Shown here one piece after another: positions 1-8,900 of a DNA stretch of 64,000 nucleotides. Every line of letters starts with the position of its first letter. The stretch's first letter is position 1. The notes beneath the pieces are model-generated. The model had not been told where the DNA came from and ran no database searches. It saw nothing but the letters and a program-made list of their open reading frames with translations. This DNA is from COE1 sp910588595 (lineage in GTDB: Bacteria; Bacillota; Clostridia; Lachnospirales; Lachnospiraceae), in the NCBI GenBank assembly GCA_948957135.1, contig CARDBT010000012.1, positions 20,157-84,156 of the forward strand, read 5' to 3'. Both the position numbers and the translations under genes were made by a program.

Positions 1-804
1 GTACGCGATGCCCGTCACGGTAAAATCGTCAGCCGCGCAGTCCGAAACGCTCATCAAATCCAGCACGTTCGCTCCTGATCTGGGATCCTCCTGCGTCCCC
101 GGGATCTCCTTCAGGGAATCCGGCAGCTTCTCCTCCTCCAGGAGAAGGAGACCGCCGCCACCGCTCAGCATCACTACTTTTGTCTTTGCCTCGCGGACGA
201 TCCCTGACAGGTCAACGTCCTTCGTCTCCTCGTATTTATTGCACAGGACAGAATTCACCCGGAACTGGAGCTTATCCGACTGAAACGCGCTGTCCGCCTG
301 GACCATCACCTGAAAATACGCCTTGTCCTCCGCCTCCTCGTATGTCAGGAAACGGCAGCCCCCGATCACGCTGTCATTTGTATAATCGGACAGCCCATAA
401 CTGTCATACAGATCCATCACGCCGTGCACCAGATCCTGCCCGCTTCCCTCCGCATCCCGCAGTGACAGGATAATGTCCGCCTCATTTCCCTCTATATCGA
501 TGGCTTCCACCTGCATCGTGATCCCCTTGCTGGTGCAGCTCTTCTCGATCGGCACAAGACGGTCCGCGATCGCAGGAGAAATGAACTCCACGATCTGATA
601 AAAAGCCGGAATGTGTGCCGCACAGACCGGCACTGCCATCACGAGACACAGCACCGCCGCAGCCGCAGCAAGTGACGACCGGACGGCAAATCGGTGCCTG
701 ACAGATGCCCTGCCTCCCGCCCTTGCCTTACTGATCGTATCAGCCACAAGCTCCGGTGGCGGTGTGATCTTGTCGTACGCATTTTTATATATCTCTCTGA
801 ACAT
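1..804 (-). CDS. Anti-sigma factor-like DUF4179 membrane protein, partial (3' end outside window)
   Basis: This frame is open from an ATG at 804 to the window edge (268 codons), and its C-terminus lies outside. The product starts MFREIYKNAYDKITPPPELV, has one hydrophobic segment at about residues 43-63 (AAAAAVLCLVMAVPVCAA), and continues as an extracellular-type domain. That layout, directly behind an ECF sigma gene, fits DUF4179-type anti-sigma/sensor proteins: a short cytoplasmic segment that binds sigma, one transmembrane helix and an outer sensory domain. The start overlaps the sigma gene by about 20 bases, which suggests translational coupling. The family name rests on architecture and context and was not checked by search. 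The inducing signal cannot be read from the sequence. Confidence 0.75.
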   Translation of the reverse strand, partial: MFREIYKNAYDKITPPPELVADTISKARAGGRASVRHRFAVRSSLAAAAAVLCLVMAVPVCAAHIPAFYQIVEFISPAIADRLVPIEKSCTSKGITMQVEAIDIEGNEADIILSLRDAEGSGQDLVHGVMDLYDSYGLSDYTNDSVIGGCRFLTYEEAEDKAYFQVMVQADSAFQSDKLQFRVNSVLCNKYEETKDVDLSGIVREAKTKVVMLSGGGGLLLLEEEKLPDSLKEIPGTQEDPRSGANVLDLMSVSDCAADDFTVTGIAY

Positions 805-1324
805 GAAAATCCCCTCCTTCTTCCTTCAACAGGCTCTTCAACGCCCTCCTCGCCCTCGTCAGACGCGTCCTCACGGTAGACTCCTTTGAATCCGTGATCC
901 TCCCGATCTCCTCGACAGACAGCTCCTCGTAATAAAACAGATGAATGACTGCGCGGTACTTCTCCGGCAGCCGCCTGACTGTCTCGATCAAGAGCTGGTC
1001 CCCGTCCGATGTCTCACGGAATACGTCCGCCTCCGATGCCTCCCTCTCCAGCACGCCGCTCTCCAACGCACGCCTTCTCTGCATCCACGGCGACCGCCAG
1101 AAATTCTTGCAGCAGTTGATCGTCACCCGCATGAACCACGCCTTCTCATGTTCCGCACTGTCAAATGCAGGCGTTTTGCGCACATAGCGCAGAAATACCT
1201 CCTGGTAAATGTCATCCGCGTCAGCCCGCGTCCTGACAAGAGCGTAAGCCAGCCTGTACACGGTCTCCGAGTTCCTCCTGATGATCTCCTCATAAAGGGA
1301 CGCCGTATTTTTATCTCTATGCAT
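785..1324 (-). CDS. ECF-type RNA polymerase sigma factor (sigma-70 family)
   Basis: This is a 179-aa protein of the usual ECF size. Region 2 is visible as VYRLAYALVRTRADADDIYQ followed by the aromatic AWFMRVTINCCKNF stretch. Region 4 is a C-terminal helix-turn-helix (RLPEKYRAVIHLFYYEELSVEEIG, then STVRTRLTRARRALK). Between them is a short linker, with no region 1 or 3. I chose the ATG at 1324 because the GGGGG ribosome site lies 11 bases upstream; the ATG at 1333 sits only 2 bases after it. The gene overlaps the anti-sigma-like gene downstream and probably forms a two-gene operon with it. A candidate self-recognised promoter lies at 1376-1402. The regulon is unknown. Confidence 0.93.
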   Translation of the reverse strand: MHRDKNTASLYEEIIRRNSETVYRLAYALVRTRADADDIYQEVFLRYVRKTPAFDSAEHEKAWFMRVTINCCKNFWRSPWMQRRRALESGVLEREASEADVFRETSDGDQLLIETVRRLPEKYRAVIHLFYYEELSVEEIGRITDSKESTVRTRLTRARRALKSLLKEEGGDFHVQRDI

Positions 1325-1375
1325 AGATTTCATTTCCCCCTTTCACTATAAATACAATATATTCCCGCAAAAAGC

Positions 1376-1402
1376 TACACGGATCCCTCAAAATATGTTA
1401 CA
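1376..1402 (-). promoter_or_regulatory. Candidate ECF-type promoter of the sigma/anti-sigma operon
   Basis: On the minus strand a TGTAAC hexamer is followed after 15 bases by CGTGTA, about 45-50 bases before the sigma start codon. ECF promoters often have an AAC-containing -35 and a CGT-containing -10, and ECF operons are commonly autoregulated. The match is only suggestive. A second GTTGTAAC stretch lies further upstream near 1430. Confidence 0.35.
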
Positions 1403-1500
1403 ATTTTTTTATTGCACTGTACTCTGCACCAGTTACAACTTTTTAAAATCTACACGGCTTGCTGTTTAAAATATAATCTACATACACTCTATTGCCCGTA

Positions 1501-1680
1501 AGGAACTATTCAGAAATTACTTGTGACAAGAACACCGCATAAATGTCCAGCTGCAAAGAAGAAAATCGCAGGCATAGGAGGCAAAGGCATAAAGGGCAAT
1601 GCCTTAATGTCAAGATTTTCTGATGCCGCAGATGGACATTTAGGCAAGTTATTGTCATGAGTAATTTCTGAACAGTTCCT
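1501..1680. mobile_element. MITE-like palindromic element, about 180 bp
   Basis: The ends are near-perfect 27-base inverted repeats (1501-1527 and 1654-1680, beginning AGGAACTRTTCAGAAATTAC). The inner sequence is also an imperfect inverted repeat: AAATGTCCA pairs with TGGACATTT, and further matched blocks include a GAAAATC/GATTTTC pair. The whole element could therefore fold into one long hairpin. It holds no plausible gene. The ends resemble those of the element at 26830-26990 and the fragment at 29351-29408. It ends 29 bases before the start codon at 1710. No clear target duplication was seen. Confidence 0.7.
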
Positions 1681-1709
1681 GAAAAAGAGGAAATTGATGG
1701 GGAACACAC

Positions 1710-2939
1710 ATGAAAACAGAATGTATCTACGTTGATGAAAACCGCCGGGAGCGGATCCTGTACATTGACGAGCTCGTCACGATCGAGTACGACCATGATG
1801 AAATACACTATATGAACAACGACTCGCGCCTGTTTCGCGAGGTCCGCAGGGCAAGCCGCGAGCGGCGGCTGTTCTGCACCTGCGGCTGCCGGAGCAATCT
1901 GCAGCTCGTCGCGGGGGACAGATCCATCACCACACGAAGGTTTTTCAGGAACTATACGGACTTTGCAAACGCAAACTGCTGCTACGATGAGAGTCCTCTG
2001 ACCCAGCGGTCAAAGATCCTGCTGCGCGCATGGCTGAACCGTACCCTGCGCAGGGATCTGTTGAGCGATATCCCGATCGCGGAGATCGACAAGGGAAACC
2101 GCAGATACGAGCTGACCTACTACGCGCAGGAATGCGACTTTGGGCTGGTCTACGCAAACGAGGCAAAAAATATCCCTTTTGAAAAGATACAGGAGTTGGA
2201 CGAGTACCGGGAAATGCACCTCCTCTATATCTCGGATATCCACAACCTGCTCCAGGGCGGCCAGCTCCCCGTACACCAGATCGACATGCAGGACAAGCAG
2301 GGGTACTGTCTGTTCTTAAAGATCGCCGATCCCGAGAAGGAGACGTACCCGCTCTCCGATGCCACGCTGGTATGCACGTACTATATCCGGGAATATATAG
2401 ATCACGGCATCTGGATCGGACTGCCCGTTCTCGAGAACGGCATCACCGCATTTTCCATATCCCCGCAGGGCGCGCTCTGCTACAAGGACGAACCTGTAAA
2501 CACCTTTACGGCTGCCGTAAAAGAACAGTATGTCACCCGGCTCCGTGCGCGTTTACAGCAGGAAACCCTGCACGAGACCGCAAACTCCGCCGCCGTCTCC
2601 CCGCCAGGTCAGTCCGGGTACAATGACGCTGCCGGATCGCACCGCACAGACTCCGCTGCAGAACAGCCAGCCGCTGACTGCCGCGGCCGGAATGCATTAA
2701 AATCGACGGTCAAGCGCATCATCGAAAAAAGACTTGAAAAATACAGCGATATCGTATTTGAGGTCGATACCGGCTGGCTCGAGGAGACTATGATCGACAA
2801 CAACCGCTGTATCGTCCTTGATCTGGACGGCATCGATGCCCAAAATGCCGGGATCTTGTCGCAGATGCAGCTCTACACCGGCGCCCGCAAATCCATCACA
2901 CGGATCGGGCAGCGGATCATATTTGCCGGATATGACTGA
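1710..2939 (+). CDS. Hypothetical protein with CoiA-like N-terminal zinc-type motif
   Basis: This is a 409-aa soluble protein with no signal peptide or membrane segment. Near residues 54-60 it has FCTCGC, then RRFFRNYTDFANANCC, then ESPLTQRSKILLRAWL. That order (Cys pair, basic/aromatic block, E-S-x-x-H/Q-x-x-K helix) resembles the N-terminal module of CoiA-like proteins, although the usual His residues are replaced. The middle has ordinary mixed alpha/beta composition. A low-complexity linker at about residues 290-325 (rich in A, S, G, Q) precedes a compact C-terminal domain. The gene stands alone. Its start lies just after a MITE-like element, with GGGGAA upstream as ribosome site. The CoiA resemblance is an inference from pattern only. 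Confidence 0.75.
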   Translation: MKTECIYVDENRRERILYIDELVTIEYDHDEIHYMNNDSRLFREVRRASRERRLFCTCGCRSNLQLVAGDRSITTRRFFRNYTDFANANCCYDESPLTQRSKILLRAWLNRTLRRDLLSDIPIAEIDKGNRRYELTYYAQECDFGLVYANEAKNIPFEKIQELDEYREMHLLYISDIHNLLQGGQLPVHQIDMQDKQGYCLFLKIADPEKETYPLSDATLVCTYYIREYIDHGIWIGLPVLENGITAFSISPQGALCYKDEPVNTFTAAVKEQYVTRLRARLQQETLHETANSAAVSPPGQSGYNDAAGSHRTDSAAEQPAADCRGRNALKSTVKRIIEKRLEKYSDIVFEVDTGWLEETMIDNNRCIVLDLDGIDAQNAGILSQMQLYTGARKSITRIGQRIIFAGYD

Positions 2940-3095
2940 GGAGATCCTGTCACTGACAGTTTTCAGACAGTCCCCATCCGGACAGAAATTAGAATCGTGA
3001 ACTGCCTGCTTCGCACCATTGTGTCGTCGAAATTTTGTCTGGAACAGACACGATCCATGCAGTCCACAACGCTAATACTGTCGAGTACTATCAAA

Positions 3096-3143
3096 AAATG
3101 ATTGTATAAAAGCAGCTCGCAAGCGTCTTTTATACAATCATTT
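3096..3143. terminator. Bidirectional intrinsic terminator
   Basis: A perfect 17-bp stem (3096-3112 with 3127-3143) has a 14-base loop. On the minus strand it is followed by a run of T, so it suits the end of the LRR protein gene at 3182. On the plus strand the tail is TTTCGTCTTTT, so it may also serve the gene ending at 2939. Confidence 0.75.
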
Positions 3144-3181
3144 CGTCTTTTATTACAAATCTCCAGTTTTCGTAAAAGTCT

Positions 3182-5815
3182 CTATTTGTAGACCAGCGCG
3201 TACGCGTGGAACTTATCCGTCTCGATCGTGATCGTCTTTGGATCGCTGTCCAGATCCTCATAGACAATCGGGAGACCGCCCTTGGTGACGCAGATCATCT
3301 TATACTCCCTGTCTTTTTTGTAAATAGCGGATGGGATCTTTATCGTAATCTGTACTTTCTGATCTGTGCTGTAGGTGGTATCAGAGATCGCGTATATGTT
3401 ATACGTCCTCCCTATCGTGTAATCTTCAAGAACTGCCTCAAAGGCTTGAAAACACATAGGTCCCTGCATAGCATTCTCCACATCGACCTGATAGACATTC
3501 TCCTCTGGCAGAGTATACTGAACAACTTCTTTCCCGACACAGGCATACCGCTTGATCTCATCGGGTGTAGTCGGCTTCCATGTTTCCACAGCCGCCTTTA
3601 CATCCGAACTATTATCATCGGAGCTGCTGTCATTTGGTTTGTTTTCACCTGGTTTATCCTCTCCCGGTTTGCTTTCATCTGACGAATCTCCCGGTTTGTT
3701 CTCATTCGAAGGACCTCCCGGTTTGTTCTCATCCGAAGGACCTCCTGGTTTGTTCTCATCCGAAGGACCTCCCGGTTTGTTCTCAGAACCGTCGCCAGTG
3801 TTGTTATCATTGTCGTCTTCCTCACCGGGATCAGGATCCGTGGTCGGAACATAGTTATAATGTATTGTCGCATTTGACACTACCGATACTGTACTATCAC
3901 CCTGCAGGTTTATTCTTTTCCACTGCGCTTCATCACCAGTAAAATATATGTTTTTCAGAGGACATGCTGAAAACGCACCGATTGCTATCGTCGTTACACT
4001 GTCCGGGATCACGATAGCGGACATAGCGGAACAGGAAGCAAATGCTGACATTCCGATACTTTCTGCCCCCTTTGGAATTTCCACTCTGGCAAGCAGCAGG
4101 CAGTTCTGGAACATTCCATCGGCAATACGGTCTACACTTGAGGGCAGCTTTACACTCATCAGCTTGTGGCATCGTGCAAACATATTGTCCCCCATACTTA
4201 CCTGTTTACTACCAGGTGCAAACGTCGCAGATGTCATTTCAAAACAGTCAAAAAACGCGCCTGCCCCTACCTCCCCTACGCTGGCAGGCAAAGAGATGGA
4301 AGCAAGACTTGTACAAGCTCGGAACGCATTTTGACCGATTGATTCCACCCCGTTGGAAATAGTCACTGTTCCCAGACTTTGACATTGCTGGAACGCACTG
4401 TCACTGATGGTCTTTACACTGGACGGAATCTTCACGGATATGATATCGGACTCACGAAAAGCACTGTTTCCAATGTTCTGCACACTTGAGGGAATCTCTA
4501 CACTCAGAAGCTCGCACTTCCAAAAAGCGCAGGAACCGATACTGGTAACGCCATTTTGGATCACGACCTTGTGGATCCTTTTCCCGCTCCACGGCTGATC
4601 TCCTACACTACTGTAGTCCGGCATAGCTCCGTTACCCGAGATTGTCAGTGTCCCTGCATTTGTCAGCTTCCAGGAAAGCCCTCCCTCAAGCGTGCCTTGA
4701 CCAACTATTTTGTTTGCCTCCGGATCATCCGGCACAATATACCCCTCAGGGTAGCGAGTAATGTAATGACTGGTGTCCTTCATCACTTCATCCTTAGAGA
4801 TCTTCCGTTCCCAATGGACAGTTCCATTGTAGTTTCCTTCAGCAACCACCACACCTGCATCGCTCACTTCAAGCACGATCACGGTATGGGCATCTCCTCT
4901 TACCCGCAGGATGTCACCCACTTTTATATCCTCAAATGTGAACGCACCCTGAGCGTACTTCCTTGCTTTCAGTTCTCCAAATGACGCATCGCTGAGCGTA
5001 AAGGCGAAAGCTACACACCCTACAGCACTGATGTTCACCCCGTCAAGGGTTCCACCATGCCACTGATAAAGATTAGCGTCTGAATACGGAACATCGTTTG
5101 TCCACTCTCTTCCCTCCTTGTAGTCCTCCCACCCCTTCAGCGCGATCATTGCATCATAAACTTTCGCCGGAGTAAGGGTATCAATATCAACGTCTGGTAT
5201 GTCCGGTTTTGCCACAGATCTTCCCTTGCGGACAGTGTCCGATTCATCACTTATCTCTGTTTCTTCCAGCTGCTCTGCGATTACTTCCATATCAGTCTTC
5301 CCCGGCTGCTCTGTGGTCTCCTCCGCATCTGTTTCCTCCGGCTGCCCTGTCGTCTCCTCTGTATCGTTCTCCCCTGGCTGCCCTGTCGTCTCTCCCTTTC
5401 CGGCTTCCTCACTGCTTTCCGGTTCCTCTGTGCTCTCTTCCGTTCCGCTATCCTCACTGCCTTCCGGTTCCTCTGTGCTCTCTTCCGTTCCGGTTTCCTC
5501 ACTGCCTTCCGGTTCCTCTGTGCCCTCTTCCGTTCCGGTTTCCTCACTGCCTTCCGGCTGCTGTGTCGTCTCTCCTGTTCCGGCTTCCTCACCGCTTTCC
5601 GGTTCCTTTGTGCTCTCCCCCGTTCCGGCTTCCTCTGTCTGCCCTGGGTTTTTCTGCGGAGTAGAATCCACTTCATCACCGGTTTCCGATCCCTCTGCAG
5701 ATCCTTCCGTATGAACTTCCTGCTGCGAAGTGTTTTCCTGCCCTGCATAAACCACTGACTGGGAAGAAATGCATAAACACATCGCTAAAATTACTGCAAC
5801 AATACGTCGTTTCAA
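3182..5815 (-). CDS. Secreted CHAP-like domain protein with BspA-type leucine-rich repeats
   Basis: This is an 877-aa protein. A signal peptide (hydrophobic core about 5-20, ending VYAG) precedes an extremely acidic Glu/Thr/Gly/Ser-rich repeat region, about residues 28-200, built from units such as EEPEGSEETGTEEST. Next comes a CHAP/NlpC-like module with candidate catalytic Cys267 (in GCVAFAF) and His310 (in DAHTVIV). About residues 370-640 are BspA-type leucine-rich repeats of the form SVEIPSSVxxIGxxAF. A Pro/Gly/Asn linker repeats ENKPGGPSD, and a beta-rich C-terminal domain follows. No LPXTG motif is visible. It is probably a cell-surface or secreted wall-associated protein; peptidoglycan hydrolysis is inferred only from the Cys/His pattern. 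The repeats make copy-number variation likely. Confidence 0.85.
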   Translation of the reverse strand: MKRRIVAVILAMCLCISSQSVVYAGQENTSQQEVHTEGSAEGSETGDEVDSTPQKNPGQTEEAGTGESTKEPESGEEAGTGETTQQPEGSEETGTEEGTEEPEGSEETGTEESTEEPEGSEDSGTEESTEEPESSEEAGKGETTGQPGENDTEETTGQPEETDAEETTEQPGKTDMEVIAEQLEETEISDESDTVRKGRSVAKPDIPDVDIDTLTPAKVYDAMIALKGWEDYKEGREWTNDVPYSDANLYQWHGGTLDGVNISAVGCVAFAFTLSDASFGELKARKYAQGAFTFEDIKVGDILRVRGDAHTVIVLEVSDAGVVVAEGNYNGTVHWERKISKDEVMKDTSHYITRYPEGYIVPDDPEANKIVGQGTLEGGLSWKLTNAGTLTISGNGAMPDYSSVGDQPWSGKRIHKVVIQNGVTSIGSCAFWKCELLSVEIPSSVQNIGNSAFRESDIISVKIPSSVKTISDSAFQQCQSLGTVTISNGVESIGQNAFRACTSLASISLPASVGEVGAGAFFDCFEMTSATFAPGSKQVSMGDNMFARCHKLMSVKLPSSVDRIADGMFQNCLLLARVEIPKGAESIGMSAFASCSAMSAIVIPDSVTTIAIGAFSACPLKNIYFTGDEAQWKRINLQGDSTVSVVSNATIHYNYVPTTDPDPGEEDDNDNNTGDGSENKPGGPSDENKPGGPSDENKPGGPSNENKPGDSSDESKPGEDKPGENKPNDSSSDDNSSDVKAAVETWKPTTPDEIKRYACVGKEVVQYTLPEENVYQVDVENAMQGPMCFQAFEAVLEDYTIGRTYNIYAISDTTYSTDQKVQITIKIPSAIYKKDREYKMICVTKGGLPIVYEDLDSDPKTITIETDKFHAYALVYK

Positions 5816-5943
5816 TTTTTAACCTCCTTCTTTCATTTTATGAGTGTAATTCATGTCTATGATTATACCACTTTTACAATCCAATATCTACCATTATAAA
5901 TTCAAATATTTCCCGGAAATTATCTTCTTCGGATCCCGCTCGT

Positions 5944-8900
5944 CTACTCCACCGCCACACTGCTGTTCACACCGTCCCTTCCGCGGCTCTTGGTGACGAT
6001 GATCTTGCGGTCGATCTGCTCCTTGAGTTCGGAGACATGGGAGATCACGCCGACTAAGCGGCTGCCCTCAGTCAGCTGCACCAGCGCCTTCATCGCATGC
6101 CCGAGCGCCTCCTCGTCAAGCGATCCAAAGCCCTCATCCACAAACATGGAATCCATCTGGATCCCGCCGGCATAAGATTGGATCTCATCCGACAGCCCCA
6201 GGGCGAGCGAGAGCGACGCCTCGAAAGTCTCACCGCCCGACAGTGTCTTCACACTGCGCTCGGTCGCATTGTAATGATCGATCACACAGAGCTCCAAACC
6301 AGCCTTTTCCCTGCGGTTTTCACTGTCCACCTCGCGCTTGAGCTCATACTGCCCGCTGCTCATTGTCATCAGCCGCAGGTTTGCCCGCCGCAGAATGCGG
6401 TCAAAATATGTCATCTGTATATAGGTCTCGAGCTCCACCTTCTGCTTGCCGCTCAAAGTGCCGTTTGCCGTGTCAGACAACGCCTTCATCCAGATATATT
6501 TCTTTTCGACCGCCAGGATATCCTCCTGCTTTGCCGTCACCTTCTCAAAAATATCGCGGTTGGCAGAAACAGCATTTTTCCGCCGGTCACGCTGTTCGTT
6601 CCGCTCCCTTTTGTCCTGCTGCCATTTCTCCCGCCGCGCAAGCACATCCTCCTCCTGTTGACCCGCCGCATCCCCGGCAGCGTCAATCTGCTTTTTCAGC
6701 GTCTCAACCGCCGCCGTCAGATGCCCGCTGCGGTCTCTGCACACCTCATACTGTTCCCTTGCTGTCTGTAGGGCTGTTTCCAGCGCCTGCACACGTTCGA
6801 TCAATGACTGGATCCGCTGCTCGACTGCCTCCTTTGACTCTGTTCCAAGCTGTTCCTGCAGGCTGGCGATCTCCCTTGTCCTGGCATCGCCCTCCGCTTT
6901 CTGCTTTGTCAGGAAAACCTCCGCTTTCTGCATATCATGAACAAGTGTTTTTATTTCATTTTCCGTCTGTGGGATCTTCTGTTCCAGATGCTCTTTTGCC
7001 AGAAGCTTCTCCCTGTTCTGAACCAGCTCTTCTGAAAGCGTACACAGCTGATCTTCCAGCTGCTGCGCGATGCGGCTTGCCGTATCGCGCAGTGTCTCCT
7101 CCGGCATCTCTGAAGATTGCAGATCCGTGCCGCCTAGCTGCGGATCCTGCTCGCAGAGGCACGCAAAAAGCTGCCCTGCCTTCTCGCTCCTCAGACTTTT
7201 GATTCCCTCCAGCTCCTTCTCCAACCGGTCGATCCCTGCGCTGCCTGTCGACAATAACTGCTCTGTCTGTCTGTGCTCCGTCTCGAGCTGTCTGCGGGAT
7301 TCGATCGACTTTCTCAGTGCTCCGGCACCTTTGGACAGCTTTATCCCACAGTCTCTTATTGCGGAAAGCATGGACTCCAGCGTCTGATGTTTCGTTTCTT
7401 CTGACTTTGCTTCCTTCGTATATTCTGCCTGCAGCTCCTTGATCTGCCCAATGTGGCATTGTACTTCCCCGCACAGTTTTTTGGCTTTCTCCAGCTCACT
7501 TGATATCTGTCTCAGCAGTGTCTGATCCTGACCAGTACACTCTGCCTGCTGTGTTACCTGTGCGCTGATCTGTTCCTGCAGCTGCTTCCTCTCCTCCTCA
7601 CAGCGCTCTGCCTCACTGCCGAGCTGTTCCTGTCTCTTTTTGTCTGCAGCTGCCTGTCTTAACTGTGCCTCACACTCTCCCAGTCTTCCTTGCAGATATT
7701 CTCTCATCGCCTTTTCTTCCCCGCCCACGGTGTCAGGGAATTGCAGCTCTGTGAGCATCTTCTCCCACTGGCAGTGTTTCTCGTCCAGCTTGCCCTGCGA
7801 TGCCGCATACGCTTGATTTTCCTGTTGCAGCTGTGCATTTAACTGCTTCTGTGTGGATTCTCCCTCCTGGATCAGTTTGTCCAGCTCCTCCTTTCGGGTC
7901 TGGTCCTTTTCTGTATTTATCACAGCTGTCGCAAGTTCCTTTTGCTTTTCTCCAAACTGACGTTCTTTCTCTGAAAGCTTTTCCTGCAGTTTGCATATAT
8001 TGATACCACTGTTTTCTTCTGACGCCGCTTTTGTCCCATCCCCCCGGACAGTCCCATCATCACTCTCCAAGCATGGTGAGCTCAGCGCATACGATTCGCC
8101 CAAAACACGTTCCGCCAGCGCTAAGACCGCCTCTTTCTGCTCTGCCAACCGCGTTTTTAAATGTCCTGCCGAAACACTCAGCCCCTCCGCTTTCTTCTCC
8201 GCCTCGGTGAGCTGTGCTTTCTTCCGATCGACTTGCGCCTTCTCCGGCGCAGCTTGAGGCATCTGCGCCAAATCTGGGTGATGCGTATTGCCGCAGACAG
8301 GACAGCGTGCTCCCTCTTTTAATGCGCGCGCAAGCATTCCGGCCTGCGCGTCCAGAAAGCGCTGCTCCATATCCCTGTAATCTGCGCTGATCCGCTCCTT
8401 CTCATCCGATGCCTGGCGGTACGCATCCTGTGTTGTGCGCAGTTCACTATCTTGTTGTTTCAAAAGCCGGATCTCATCTGACAGTTTCGCACAATCCTGT
8501 TTCTGCTTATCCAGATCAGCCTGTTCCTGTCCGAGCTTCAGCCTGCGGGTATCCGCATCTTTGACACGCTCCCACGCATCCCGCCAGAGTATTTGCTGCT
8601 TCTGATGCGCCTGTTCCCGCTCCTGTGCTTTCTGATACGCTGCTTTACATTCTGCCGCCGCCCGTTCAAGTGCACGCAGACTGTCCCTCTGCCCCTCAAA
8701 TACGGCGAGCTGCTCCCTTGCCAGATCGGTCTCATGCTGCCACTTTAGCTGCGTCTCCCCTGCATTTTTCAGATGCGCAAGCGCATCCATTCGCTGCGTC
8801 TGCACCTCACAGAGTGACTCTTCCTCCCTCTGCAGTCTCTCGATGGTATCTGCAATATGCCGCATTCGTTTTTGGTTCTCCAGCTGCTGTGCCTGCACCT

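Noticed and set aside
1506..1808. 100-aa minus-strand open frame across the MITE-like element
   Set aside because: It is the translation of a palindrome, with no start signals.
3690..3790. Regular short repeats resembling a CRISPR array
   Set aside because: They are in-frame codons for a Pro/Gly/Asn/Lys repeat in the LRR protein, with no spacers.
5400..5640. Tandem repeats of about 50-60 bases
   Set aside because: They encode the acidic Glu/Thr/Gly repeat of the same surface protein and are not a separate element.
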